Notes under the pieces: generated by a model | Databases searched by the model: none | What the model was told of the DNA's origin: nothing | What the model saw: the letters and a program-made list of their open reading frames with translations, nothing else | In this document: positions 1 through 7,230 of the stretch, in pieces | Position numbering within the stretch: the first letter of the stretch is position 1 | How the letters are laid out: every line of letters begins with the position of its first letter | Position numbers and translations under genes: made by a program | From: an uncultured bacterium | GTDB taxonomy: Bacteria > Patescibacteriota > Saccharimonadia > Saccharimonadales > Saccharimonadaceae | Assembly: GCA_903899655.1 (NCBI GenBank) | Contig: CAIUKF010000013.1 | Span: 60,983-124,982 of the forward strand | Direction of reading: 5' to 3' | DNA length: 64,000 bases

Positions 1-595
1 TAATAATCGCATTAAAAATTGGGTCTAGGCTGCCTGGTTCGTCCAAATTATCAGGTAGTTCTGACCAAGCTTTACCATCGCGACCAACCGCGTAGTAAAC
101 TGGATAATAAAGTTGGCTATCGTCAACCGCAAGTTCCAAGAATAAGTCTGAAACTTCATCCAAAACTTCATCAATTCGGCGTGACGGTTTGTCAATTTTG
201 TTAACAACCACAACTGTTTGCAAACCAAGTTCAAGCGCCTTTGACAAAACGAATTTAGTCTGAGGCATTGGGCCTTCTTGAGCATCAACAATTAATAGTA
301 CGCCGTCCGCCATATTCAAAGTTCGTTCAACCTCACCGCTAAAGTCAGCGTGCCCTGGGGTATCGATAATGTTGATTTTATAGTCACCATGATAAACAGA
401 TGTTTGTTTGGCAGTAATAGTAATACCGCGTTCGTGCTCTTGATCACCACTGTCCATAATAAGCGTTTGGTCCATTTCGGCTTGGTTAGAACGGAAAGTA
501 TTACTTTGCTTTAAAAGACCATCCAAAATAGTGGTCTTACCATGGTCGACATGGGCGATAATCGCAACGTTTCTGATAAATTTTGGGTCTTTCAT
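1..595 (-). CDS. typA: GTP-binding translational factor TypA/BipA, N-terminal part
   Basis: The reading frame runs off the left edge, so only the first 198 codons (the GTPase domain) are present. It starts [20 protein letters not shown], the hallmark TypA/BipA beginning. The P-loop is AHVDHGKTT, switch I ends in RGITI, G3 is DTPGH, and G4 is NKID followed by KPSRR. TypA is a ribosome-associated translational GTPase of the EF-G/LepA family, involved in stress adaptation and 50S assembly. The [11 protein letters not shown] segment separates it from LepA. The gene has its own promoter (-10 TATAAT) and is divergent from tRNA-Val. The identification is firm; the C-terminal domains cannot be seen. 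Confidence 0.95.
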   Translation of the reverse strand, partial: MKDPKFIRNVAIIAHVDHGKTTILDGLLKQSNTFRSNQAEMDQTLIMDSGDQEHERGITITAKQTSVYHGDYKINIIDTPGHADFSGEVERTLNMADGVLLIVDAQEGPMPQTKFVLSKALELGLQTVVVVNKIDKPSRRIDEVLDEVSDLFLELAVDDSQLYYPVYYAVGRDGKAWSELPDNLDEPGSLDPIFNAII

Positions 596-604
596 AAAAA
601 ATAT

Positions 605-670
605 GCCCGAAATCGGGCTCCTTATTTGGTTAATTGATTACATTATAGCAGAAAAGTTGAATATATTCAA
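605..670 (-). promoter_or_regulatory. typA promoter and leader with hairpin between SD and start codon
   Basis: On the minus strand, -35 TTGAAT (670-665), a 17 nt spacer and an extended -10 TGCTATAAT (hexamer 647-642) form a strong sigma-70-type promoter. The leader carries AAGGAG and then a perfect 6-bp hairpin, GCCCGA/TCGGGC (618-605), followed by a T-rich stretch and the typA ATG at 595. The SD is more than 20 nt from the ATG unless the hairpin brings them together. The hairpin plus T-stretch could also act as an attenuator. Confidence 0.6.
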
Positions 671-697
671 GCATAGTTATTATGATTCATATCTGTA

Positions 698-726
698 TTG
701 CTCTGTTTTCAACAGTCGTGTATAAT
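698..726 (+). promoter_or_regulatory. tRNA-Val promoter
   Basis: A consensus -10 TATAAT at 721-726 lies 10 nt before the tRNA-Val 5' end. With a 17 nt spacer the -35 is TTGCTC at 698-703 (half consensus). Confidence 0.6.
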
Positions 727-736
727 ACCTTGATAT

Positions 737-813
737 GGGCGCTTAGCTCAGTTGGCTAGAGCACCTCGTTTACACCGAGGGGGTCGGGGGTTCGAGCCCC
801 TCAGCGCCCACCA
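737..813 (+). tRNA. tRNA-Val (TAC), CCA encoded
   Basis: A cloverleaf can be folded by eye. The acceptor stem is GGGCGCT/AGCGCCC and the D arm is GCTC...GAGC. The anticodon stem CCTCG/CGAGG encloses loop TTTACAC with anticodon TAC. The T arm GGGGG/CCCCT encloses TTCGAGC, the discriminator is A, and CCA is encoded at 811-813. It reads GUA valine codons. A terminator follows immediately. Confidence 0.95.
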
Positions 814-821
814 CGAAAAAT

Positions 822-845
822 CCCGTCCTTTTGGACGGGTTTTTT
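822..845 (+). terminator. Rho-independent terminator of tRNA-Val
   Basis: A 7-bp GC-rich stem, CCCGTCC/GGACGGG, with a TTTT loop is followed by six T. The flanking A-run and T-run continue the palindrome outwards (CCACGAAAAA/TTTTTCGTGG), so pairing reaches back into the encoded CCA. Confidence 0.9.
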
Positions 846-847
846 CG

Positions 848-1014
848 TGGTGCGCGCGAGAGGACTATCGTTCCGATTTGTCACTGCCAAATCTCCTCTC
901 TTCCGTTTGCTTATAAAAATATGTAAACACATTTTTATTTCGCTACACTACACGAACTTCCACTTAAAATTTGCTAGCAAATTTCGTGGAAGTCCAAATC
1001 CTATCGGCACCTAC
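848..1014. repeat. tRNA-derived debris between tRNA-Val and tRNA-Leu
   Basis: This 167-nt stretch holds no gene. The 14 bases at 848-861 (TGGTGCGCGCGAGA) duplicate the 3' end of the tRNA-Leu gene at 1052-1065, 204 bp away in the same orientation. At 983-1014 lies a degenerate inverted copy of the tRNA-Leu T arm and acceptor end (GTGGAAGTCCAAAT... ending CTACCA). A hairpin at about 955-992 pairs ACTTCCAC with GTGGAAGT around AAATTTGC/GCAAATTT. A short open frame here has no coding signs. Confidence 0.55.
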
Positions 1015-1055
1015 CAATTAAAAATGATAGTCATTGACTATCATTTTTAATTGGT
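1013..1055 (-). terminator. Terminator palindrome of tRNA-Leu
   Basis: A perfect 21-bp inverted repeat (1013-1033 and 1035-1055) has a single-base centre. On the minus strand it acts as a terminator: stem TGATAGTCA/TGACTATCA followed by TTTTT. The outer arm includes the encoded CCA of tRNA-Leu (1052-1054). Confidence 0.8.
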
Positions 1056-1138
1056 GCGCGCGAGAAGACTTGAACTTCCACGTCCTTGCGAACACCAGCA
1101 CCTCAAGCTGGCCTGGCTACCAATTACAGCACGCGCGC
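1052..1138 (-). tRNA. tRNA-Leu (GAG), CCA encoded
   Basis: This is a class II tRNA. The acceptor stem is GCGCGCG/CGCGCGC. The anticodon stem CCAGC/GCTGG has loop TTGAGGT, anticodon GAG. A long variable arm is built around TGTTCGCAAGGAC. The T loop is TTCAAGT within GGAAG/CTTCT, the discriminator is A, and CCA is encoded at 1052-1054. It reads CUC/CUU leucine codons. Confidence 0.93.
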
Positions 1139-1148
1139 ATTAGGTTGT

Positions 1149-1178
1149 AGTATAGATGATTTTAGGGCGTTTTGTAAA
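1149..1178 (-). promoter_or_regulatory. tRNA-Leu promoter
   Basis: On the minus strand, -35 TTTACA (1178-1173), an 18 nt spacer and -10 TATACT (1154-1149) precede the tRNA 5' end at 1138. The -35 lies inside the 3' end of the upstream peptide-binding protein gene, so the tRNA can be transcribed independently of that operon. Confidence 0.6.
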
Positions 1179-2961
1179 CACTTTGACTGCCAACTGACCA
1201 GTCAAGAATATTACTATAACGATCGATTGGCGAAACTAGCTTCATTGAATTATTGATTGAACTTGCACTTGAACTTGTTACGTACTGCGAATTTGACTGA
1301 TATAAACCAATTGCCGGCACGTCACTTATCCATTGTTTCGCAAAAGTGATATATTTAGCATTTCGAAGGTTTGGCTCAACTCTTAAGCGCGCCGACGATA
1401 ATGCATCATCACTAATAACATTGGAATAATTTGATAAATTATTGTAGCCCTGCGCTGAAATTTGTGACGAGTGCCAATAGGCATAAACATCAGGGTCAGC
1501 TCCAATATTCAACTGATACAATAGCACGTCGTAGTTACGTGGTTGTAATGTCGATTGAACAAAGTTCTGTGATACATCACTAGGATTTATCACCTGTGAA
1601 CTAATTGTAATTCCTAATGCTCGCCATTGATCAGATAGTTTCGTCAAGACACTTTCTAATTCGCTGTTTTTAATAGTCACTACCGACAACACCAAAGGCT
1701 TGCCATCTTTTTCTCTAACATTTTTGCTATTCAGCAGCCAACCATCACCATCAAGAGCTTTTTTTGCTGTAACAATATCATAGACCGGAACTTTTGGCAC
1801 ATCGCCTGTCAACTGACCATTCGTAAATGGCAAACTTAAATCCAAAGTACCAGCCGGCAGCTGAGAACGAATTGCATTAGTGTCTGTTGCAATTTGCAAA
1901 ATGCGCCGTAAATTAACATCTGACAGTATTGCGCTTTTTGTGTTGATAATCGCATAGACCCCACTCTGAATTGGCTTAGTTGATATGGCATAATTTTTTT
2001 TATCTACTTGTTTAATGTCTGCTGGCAACAAATCAGCCGCCGCGTTAACTTCATTTAATGCCAGTGCTTTAACGATTGCATCACTAGTATCATAAACGTG
2101 CAACTGAAATCGTGCCAATTTCGCATTACCAGTGTAATAATCATCATTTCTGACTAAATATATAACTTTACGATTTAAATTTGAGTCGACGCTTTGAACT
2201 AATCGCAATTTAAACGGGCCACTGCCAATTGGATTTTGACTAAAATCATTTTCTCGAAGGCTACTTGGGGCCACTTGCCCTAAGATATGTTCAGGAACAA
2301 TCGGAAAAGTCAATGCGTGTTCAAATGCAGCCCAAACCGCCGGCAAAGTAAATTCGATTGTGGTACTATTAATAACTTTTACAGATATATCCTTCCAGCC
2401 AGTAATAGTTGAACGAACACTAGGATTATTGATTAAACCAACCGTAAAAGCAACGTCACTAGCAGTTAATCTTGTACCGTCATGCCACAATGCATCTGAC
2501 CTAATACCAATCGTATAGACGGTATGCGTATCGTCAACTGAAATGTTCGTTGCTAAATCATTATTTAAGTGTCCAGTAGTGTCATAAGACATTAAACTTG
2601 AAAACATCAGCCTGCTAGCTGACTGCTCGGCACTTGAAGTAGCGAATATGGGATTGAGTGTATCAACTGGGCCCAACACCGCCTCGGCATATGTACCATC
2701 TTTAGCCGCGACATTCGTCCGATAACTTTGTTGATACCACATCAGTTGCAATCCAGTCGCCGCAATCAATAACCCCATAATAAGCACCCAAACAATCACC
2801 TGCCATTGCACTTCACGAACACTACTCCATCTTTTGACCACAAACTTATGAGCATGGCGAATAGTTGCGCTTTCAACTTTGCGCACCCTTAGTTTGATAA
2901 GATTTTTATTAAGGCTTACTTTCGGCAAGCGATACCATTTTTTACGGCTCTCATTTGCCAT
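1162..2961 (-). CDS. ABC transporter substrate-binding protein, family 5 (peptide/nickel type)
   Basis: This 599-aa protein has the extracytoplasmic solute-binding family 5 fold (OppA/DppA): PVDTLNPIFATSS near the start of the domain, the LMSYDTTG segment, and WHDGTRLTASDVAFT, which is the family signature. Instead of a lipoprotein signal it has about 55 basic cytoplasmic residues and one membrane segment at about 55-76, so it is anchored as a type II membrane protein with the binding domain outside. No permease or ATPase gene is adjacent, so it may serve a distant transporter or act in sensing. It starts 12 nt after secG and probably ends the pepP-holin-secG operon. The substrate is unknown; oligopeptides are the usual ligand. 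Confidence 0.85.
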   Translation of the reverse strand: MANESRKKWYRLPKVSLNKNLIKLRVRKVESATIRHAHKFVVKRWSSVREVQWQVIVWVLIMGLLIAATGLQLMWYQQSYRTNVAAKDGTYAEAVLGPVDTLNPIFATSSAEQSASRLMFSSLMSYDTTGHLNNDLATNISVDDTHTVYTIGIRSDALWHDGTRLTASDVAFTVGLINNPSVRSTITGWKDISVKVINSTTIEFTLPAVWAAFEHALTFPIVPEHILGQVAPSSLRENDFSQNPIGSGPFKLRLVQSVDSNLNRKVIYLVRNDDYYTGNAKLARFQLHVYDTSDAIVKALALNEVNAAADLLPADIKQVDKKNYAISTKPIQSGVYAIINTKSAILSDVNLRRILQIATDTNAIRSQLPAGTLDLSLPFTNGQLTGDVPKVPVYDIVTAKKALDGDGWLLNSKNVREKDGKPLVLSVVTIKNSELESVLTKLSDQWRALGITISSQVINPSDVSQNFVQSTLQPRNYDVLLYQLNIGADPDVYAYWHSSQISAQGYNNLSNYSNVISDDALSSARLRVEPNLRNAKYITFAKQWISDVPAIGLYQSNSQYVTSSSASSINNSMKLVSPIDRYSNILDWSVGSQSVYKTP

Positions 2962-2973
2962 TTTTGCAATAAC

Positions 2974-3207
2974 CTATTTAACAACGGGCAAAATCAGCCC
3001 GACTAAGATAGATAGCACGAATATTACAGCCAAAATAATCGTAACTTCAAAAAGATTTTTATCAATTCCACGACGCGTTGTATATAATTCACCCGTACTA
3101 CCAAAACCAGCACCTAGTGACGCACCTCGTTGTTGTAATAAAATAGCCAAAATCATAAGTACGGCTGAACCAATCGTGACAATCTGTAAAATACTGTTAA
3201 TATTCAT
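2974..3207 (-). CDS. secG: Preprotein translocase subunit SecG
   Basis: A 77-aa protein with two membrane helices (about 7-24 and 53-74) joined by a loop containing ILLQQRGASLGAGFG, the SecG signature. SecG is the small accessory subunit of the SecYEG channel and helps the SecA cycle during protein export. The length is normal for the family. An AAGGAA ribosome-binding site lies 7-8 nt before the ATG. It sits between a holin-like membrane protein gene and a peptide-binding protein gene, all on the minus strand with short gaps, consistent with one transcript. Confidence 0.93.
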   Translation of the reverse strand: MNINSILQIVTIGSAVLMILAILLQQRGASLGAGFGSTGELYTTRRGIDKNLFEVTIILAVIFVLSILVGLILPVVK

Positions 3208-3217
3208 AATTTATTCC

Positions 3218-3598
3218 TTAATTTCTTTCAATTGTTTTTACAACTAATGTTGCACTTACTATATAGTTTACCAGACTTAGTATCATTCCGGTTAGGATGG
3301 AATTCAAAAATGTCATATGTATATCAGAAAATATATTCAAAGATATATAAACCATTAATCCATTGACAATTAACATAAAGAATCCCAATGTTAAAAGTAT
3401 CGCTGGCAATGCTAGCACGATTATTAATGGCTTAAGCACCGCATTAACAATTGAAAATACCAATCCAGCAACCAAAAAACCAGCAAAACCAATATTAACA
3501 TCGTAATTATTAGACGTACCCAGCAATTGAACAGCCATCCATAACCCTAACGAGTTACACAGCCACCTGATAATAAATATAATATATCGCCTATTCAT
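3218..3598 (-). CDS. Phage-holin-4 superfamily (YvlD-like) membrane protein
   Basis: A 126-aa protein that is nearly all membrane, with four hydrophobic helices and little else. The layout RWLCNSLGLWMAVQLLG, then a small loop, NAVLKPLIIVLALPAI and GFFMLIVNGLMVY is typical of the PF04020 (YvlD, mycobacterial 4-TMS holin) family. Despite the name, chromosomal members are not known to lyse cells; YvlD-like genes in Firmicutes go with envelope-stress operons. It lies 18 nt after pepP and 10 nt before secG. Family assignment is reasonably safe; function unknown. Confidence 0.8.
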   Translation of the reverse strand: MNRRYIIFIIRWLCNSLGLWMAVQLLGTSNNYDVNIGFAGFLVAGLVFSIVNAVLKPLIIVLALPAILLTLGFFMLIVNGLMVYISLNIFSDIHMTFLNSILTGMILSLVNYIVSATLVVKTIERN

Positions 3599-3616
3599 AT
3601 AACTTAATTAATTATA

Positions 3617-4819
3617 TCACAAGCCAGTTGGCAACGCCTCACTCAGATTTCGGCAGCCTGTTTTTGTGATTAAAATGTCATCTTCAATCCTGACCCCTAT
3701 ACCCTCCTGTGCGATATATATACCCGGTTCAACTGTTATGACCATACCCGGCAAAAATTCAGTCGGCTGCCCCAATGAATCATGTGTATCAACACCAAGA
3801 CCATGACTAACTGAATGCGGAAAATAGCGATGATAATCGTCTGGGGTTTTCAATAAATTTAATTCACGCAAAGCGCTTTGCATAATCACATCGACATGTT
3901 TCTGATAATCCGCTATTTTAAGACCGGGTCGAATGATATCAATAATCTGTTGATGTGCCATTTGAACTGCTTGATGAACTGCAATCTGTCGTTTCGTCGG
4001 CTTACCGACAGCAAAAGTTCGCGAAATATCAGCTGAATAGCCACCAATTTGCGCCCCAATGTCCATAATCATTAGATTGTTGTTTTTGAGTAACGAGTTG
4101 TTTTCATGATAGTGTAACGTACAGGCATTCTCGCCAGACGCAACGATTGGGTCAAAAGCATGTCCATCAGCGCCATTACTACGAAAATAATAACTAAATT
4201 CTGCCTCGACTTGATATTCGAATTCAAGTTTGGGAAGTTTTTGTTTGACAATATTAAACGCTTCGACTGTCAAATTGATAGCTTTTTTGATTTCAGTGAT
4301 TTCATTAGGTTGTTTTATTGCCCGAAGCTTTGCTAGATTTAAATTACAATCCTGAACATCTTCAAAAATTGATTCTAACTTGTGGTGCAGTTTCTGTTGA
4401 GCTGGATTCAATACAAAATCGAAATCCTTACTATTATTTGTTGAGCCTACCGTATACACTACATTATGCTTTTTTGACAGATCATTCATAATGATAGTTG
4501 CTTCGTCTTGGCTAATTACTTTATTGATTCCGCTAATTTTTTTTGCAGCATCAGATTGTAAACTACCATAAAACACTTGATGAACGTCAGATATATTTGG
4601 ATTGACCAACCAACTCTTATTTTGTAACCCATCAATAATTACCAACCAATCTGGCTGATTAATACCAGTTAACCACCAAAAATTAGCTTCTTGCTTAAAT
4701 CGAAAGGGACTATCATTACTGCTTTGCATTTTATAATTAGCCGCAACAACAAATAACCCTTTCGGCATCGAATTGACAATCTTTAATCGATTAGCAATGT
4801 AGAATTTATTGTCTATCAC
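3617..4819 (-). CDS. pepP: Xaa-Pro aminopeptidase (M24B)
   Basis: A 400-aa protein with the two-domain layout of aminopeptidase P: an N-terminal creatinase-like domain (FRFKQEANFWWLTG) and a C-terminal pita-bread M24 domain. The five metal ligands are visible: D in IMDIGAQIGGYSAD, the second D in the same segment, H in HSVSHGLGVDTH, E in VITVEPGIYI and E in VRIEDD. It removes N-terminal residues that precede proline and binds two Mn/Zn ions in the cytoplasm. The start is a GTG with TATAAT only 6 nt upstream (4831-4826), which implies a leaderless mRNA. It heads the pepP-holin-secG-binding protein operon. Confidence 0.92.
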   Translation of the reverse strand: MIDNKFYIANRLKIVNSMPKGLFVVAANYKMQSSNDSPFRFKQEANFWWLTGINQPDWLVIIDGLQNKSWLVNPNISDVHQVFYGSLQSDAAKKISGINKVISQDEATIIMNDLSKKHNVVYTVGSTNNSKDFDFVLNPAQQKLHHKLESIFEDVQDCNLNLAKLRAIKQPNEITEIKKAINLTVEAFNIVKQKLPKLEFEYQVEAEFSYYFRSNGADGHAFDPIVASGENACTLHYHENNSLLKNNNLMIMDIGAQIGGYSADISRTFAVGKPTKRQIAVHQAVQMAHQQIIDIIRPGLKIADYQKHVDVIMQSALRELNLLKTPDDYHRYFPHSVSHGLGVDTHDSLGQPTEFLPGMVITVEPGIYIAQEGIGVRIEDDILITKTGCRNLSEALPTGL

Positions 4820-4865
4820 AGTTTTATTATAACTGATATCATCATGCCCGTAATAAAATTATCAA

Positions 4866-5204
4866 TTATTTAGTAGCGTGATCAATATAGTAAAGTTGAG
4901 CGTCAACATTGACGACACCATTTGTATCACCCATGTCTGTGTATTTTTGGCGAAGTTGCAACAATAATTCTTTTGATTTTACTGGGTCGGTATGTAGTAT
5001 CTGAACAGCACCAGTCATTTGCGTGTCAAGTTGCTGTTTGGCAGTCAATGTTGGTGTCGCCGATTTATTAATAATCGACTTATTGCCATTATTAATGGTA
5101 ATCATAATAAATACAGTACCCGCTGCAATAATAACCACAAAGATAACCGCTAGGACTATATAGATAATTTTCTTTTTCATATCAAGCGTGTTGTTTGGCA
5201 TCAT
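4866..5204 (-). CDS. Small membrane-anchored protein, partner of pilin/glycine-rich protein
   Basis: About 112 aa with one N-terminal membrane helix (KKIIYIVLAVIFVVIIAAG) and an outside domain ending in a helical hairpin (KSKELLLQLRQKYTDMGD, then VNVDAQLYYID). The same layout occurs in the 112-aa protein at 31488-31826 (AKALLLQAREKYVQIDDKD...VDAMVIMID); both follow directly behind a pilin-headed glycine-rich protein. The helical part looks like a single TPR-type repeat. AAAGG precedes the ATG at 5204; a GTG at 5216 is a less likely start because it overlaps the SD. No known family; possibly a periplasmic partner or assembly factor of the pilin-like protein. Confidence 0.75.
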   Translation of the reverse strand: MMPNNTLDMKKKIIYIVLAVIFVVIIAAGTVFIMITINNGNKSIINKSATPTLTAKQQLDTQMTGAVQILHTDPVKSKELLLQLRQKYTDMGDTNGVVNVDAQLYYIDHATK

Positions 5205-5226
5205 AATAATATTCACCTTTCACAAT

Positions 5227-7185
5227 TTAAAAAACTTGAAATGTTCCACTACCCGTAAACGTATGGTACGTATAGCCACCAGACGTTGTGATTGTTCCGC
5301 CCGTACCAGACATTGAACCAGTTGGATAATAAATTTGCACCTGTCCAGCCGCACCAGCGCCAGCACCAATGTTACCGCCAACATTTCCACCTCCTCCGCC
5401 ACCACCCGGATATCCACCAGCACCACCGTAACCATTATTCCAAATCCCAGCTCCACCACCGCCACCTTTGGCATTTCCTGCGCCAGCCCAACCGGTTGAG
5501 TTACGTCCTGCGCCTAATGCGCCACCTGCGCCACCTGAATTATTATCACCGTTACCTCCTGCCCCACCTCTACCGTTTGAAGGTGAGCTCGCACCAGCTA
5601 TACCAGGGCCATCTGGACCAGCCGCTCCGCCGCCACCGCCGCCACCCCAATCTGATGCATTATAATGTACTCCGCCATCTCCTCCGCTATACTTTACGTC
5701 TCCAACACCTGAGCCACTATTTCCTCCGGCCCTTACTCCACCACCTTTAGCTAGGAGCGTGCCTGTGTTTACAAAATACGAATCACCACCAGCACCACCG
5801 ACAGCAACAGAATAACTTCCTGACGGCAAAACAATTGTTTTACTTGAATAGCCACCACCGCCACCACCGTCACCAGCATTAGAGGCGGCCGCATTAGAAC
5901 CGCCACCAATTGCCCAGGCAACAGCTGAATTTGATCGAGAATAACTGGTTGTAGCGGATGTAGTCCAGTTTCCATTAGCATATGTAGTGGTACACCTTGC
6001 CTGAACGAAAAATGAATAAGTGTAGGCGTTAGTTGACGTCGAGAAACTAACGCTGTTACCACTGATTAATTGCCAGCCAGAATGATAACCGCCAGTATCT
6101 GTGTAATCATATCGATAATTAGCCGTCATCCCCGAAGGGCAAACTGGTGTCGTCCATGCAAAGACTGTATTTGGCCATATATTTGAAGTCCAGCTGGCTG
6201 TTGGTACTGTAGGTACGGTAGCAATCGGCTGTATGTAAGTACCCTCGACCCCAACAGTACTTATACTAAACAAAGTACCACTCACATAACAACGAGCCTG
6301 AGCCTGATAACCATATTTTACGCCCTCAGTTGCAGTTTGACTGGCAGTTAGTGATGTTGACCAAGCCGAATAGGCCGACCAAGTGCCATCGTTTGTTCGG
6401 CTACTAAGCCCATACTGAACAGTCCCAAGTGTACATGTCGCAGGAGTAATAGTAGCAATTACGTTCCCAGTATTAAGTGCGACTGTTACTACCGGTGCCG
6501 AAGAAGCATTTACTGGATTTTGATATACCGCTTCAGTACTTGATGTAGATTGACTATACGTCGTATCATTTACATAACATCGGGCTTGTGACTTATAACC
6601 ATATTTTGTACCCTCAGTTGCAGCTTGAATAACAATTAGTGATGTTGACCAAGCCGAATAGGCCGACCAAGTGCCGTCATTTGTTCGACTACTAAACGAG
6701 TATTGCGGTGTGCTTGAAGTACACGTAATAGCACTTGTTGTCGCCTGGACATTGGCGCCATTTAACATCAAAGACACTACTGGTACAGTTGATGGAGCAT
6801 GACTTGTTGCGCACGTGCCCTGTTGAGCACCCTGTGTAGTGCTGGTTGAAGTAATGTAATAGTACAAACTAGTATCGTCCGAACTAACCGCATCAACACA
6901 ATATGTTTTTCCATCCGTACTACCACCAGTGACTGTTATGTTTGGGCTGGCAGTAAAAGCCGATGGCACATTCGTAGGGTAAGTATTATTAAACATACGA
7001 GCCCCCTCCATAGCTGTCGCAACGCTATTAAGATCACTCTTTATTTGCGCAGCTGTTATCGATTTACGGTAACTACCATAACTGATGATACTAACTGAGG
7101 CAAGAATACCAACAATAATAATCACCACCATTAATTCTGCTATCGTAAAGCCAGATAATAATTTGGTTCGCTTCTCATTAAACAT
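5227..7185 (-). CDS. Type IV pilin-like surface protein with Fn3-like repeats and glycine-rich C-terminus
   Basis: A 652-aa protein starting with a class III (prepilin) signal: MFNEKRTKLLSG then FTIAELMVVIIIVG, with cleavage after G and the conserved Glu at +5. A pilin head follows to about residue 130 with paired cysteines (YCVDA, GTCAT). Two 96-residue beta-rich repeats come next, each with NDGTWSAYSAWSTSL and ARCYV. The C-terminal 220 residues are a glycine-rich domain ending GGYTYHTFTGSGTFQVF, as in glycine-rich adhesin-like domains. It is probably a minor pilin-type protein displayed outside the cell. A small membrane protein gene follows after 22 nt, and the same two-gene unit recurs at 31.5-34.4 kb. 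TATAAT and a TTAGG-type SD precede the ATG. Confidence 0.85.
   Translation of the reverse strand: MFNEKRTKLLSGFTIAELMVVIIIVGILASVSIISYGSYRKSITAAQIKSDLNSVATAMEGARMFNNTYPTNVPSAFTASPNITVTGGSTDGKTYCVDAVSSDDTSLYYYITSTSTTQGAQQGTCATSHAPSTVPVVSLMLNGANVQATTSAITCTSSTPQYSFSSRTNDGTWSAYSAWSTSLIVIQAATEGTKYGYKSQARCYVNDTTYSQSTSSTEAVYQNPVNASSAPVVTVALNTGNVIATITPATCTLGTVQYGLSSRTNDGTWSAYSAWSTSLTASQTATEGVKYGYQAQARCYVSGTLFSISTVGVEGTYIQPIATVPTVPTASWTSNIWPNTVFAWTTPVCPSGMTANYRYDYTDTGGYHSGWQLISGNSVSFSTSTNAYTYSFFVQARCTTTYANGNWTTSATTSYSRSNSAVAWAIGGGSNAAASNAGDGGGGGGYSSKTIVLPSGSYSVAVGGAGGDSYFVNTGTLLAKGGGVRAGGNSGSGVGDVKYSGGDGGVHYNASDWGGGGGGGAAGPDGPGIAGASSPSNGRGGAGGNGDNNSGGAGGALGAGRNSTGWAGAGNAKGGGGGAGIWNNGYGGAGGYPGGGGGGGNVGGNIGAGAGAAGQVQIYYPTGSMSGTGGTITTSGGYTYHTFTGSGTFQVF
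6348..6675 (-). repeat. Two 40-bp identical DNA repeats inside the pilin-like gene
   Basis: Positions 6348-6387 and 6636-6675 are identical, 288 bp (96 codons) apart. They encode the TWSAYSAWSTSL part of the tandem Fn3-like repeats. Near-identity at DNA level against weaker similarity elsewhere in the repeats suggests recent duplication or gene conversion. Confidence 0.8.
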
Positions 7186-7230
7186 GTGTATAGTCTACCT
7201 AACTTATTTGGATTAATTATAGCATGAGTA

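Noticed and set aside
847..1050. Short plus-strand open frame between the tRNAs
   Set aside because: Built from tRNA fragments and hairpin sequence, no SD and no coding character.
848..1065. tRNA 3'-end direct repeats as attL/attR of an integrated element
   Set aside because: Only about 200 bp separate the copies at both tRNAs, with no integrase or cargo; a scar or local duplication is more likely.
5292..5750. Plus-strand open frames opposite the glycine-rich domain (also near 32001-32246)
   Set aside because: Low-complexity shadows of the GGC/GGT-rich coding strand; no SD or family match.
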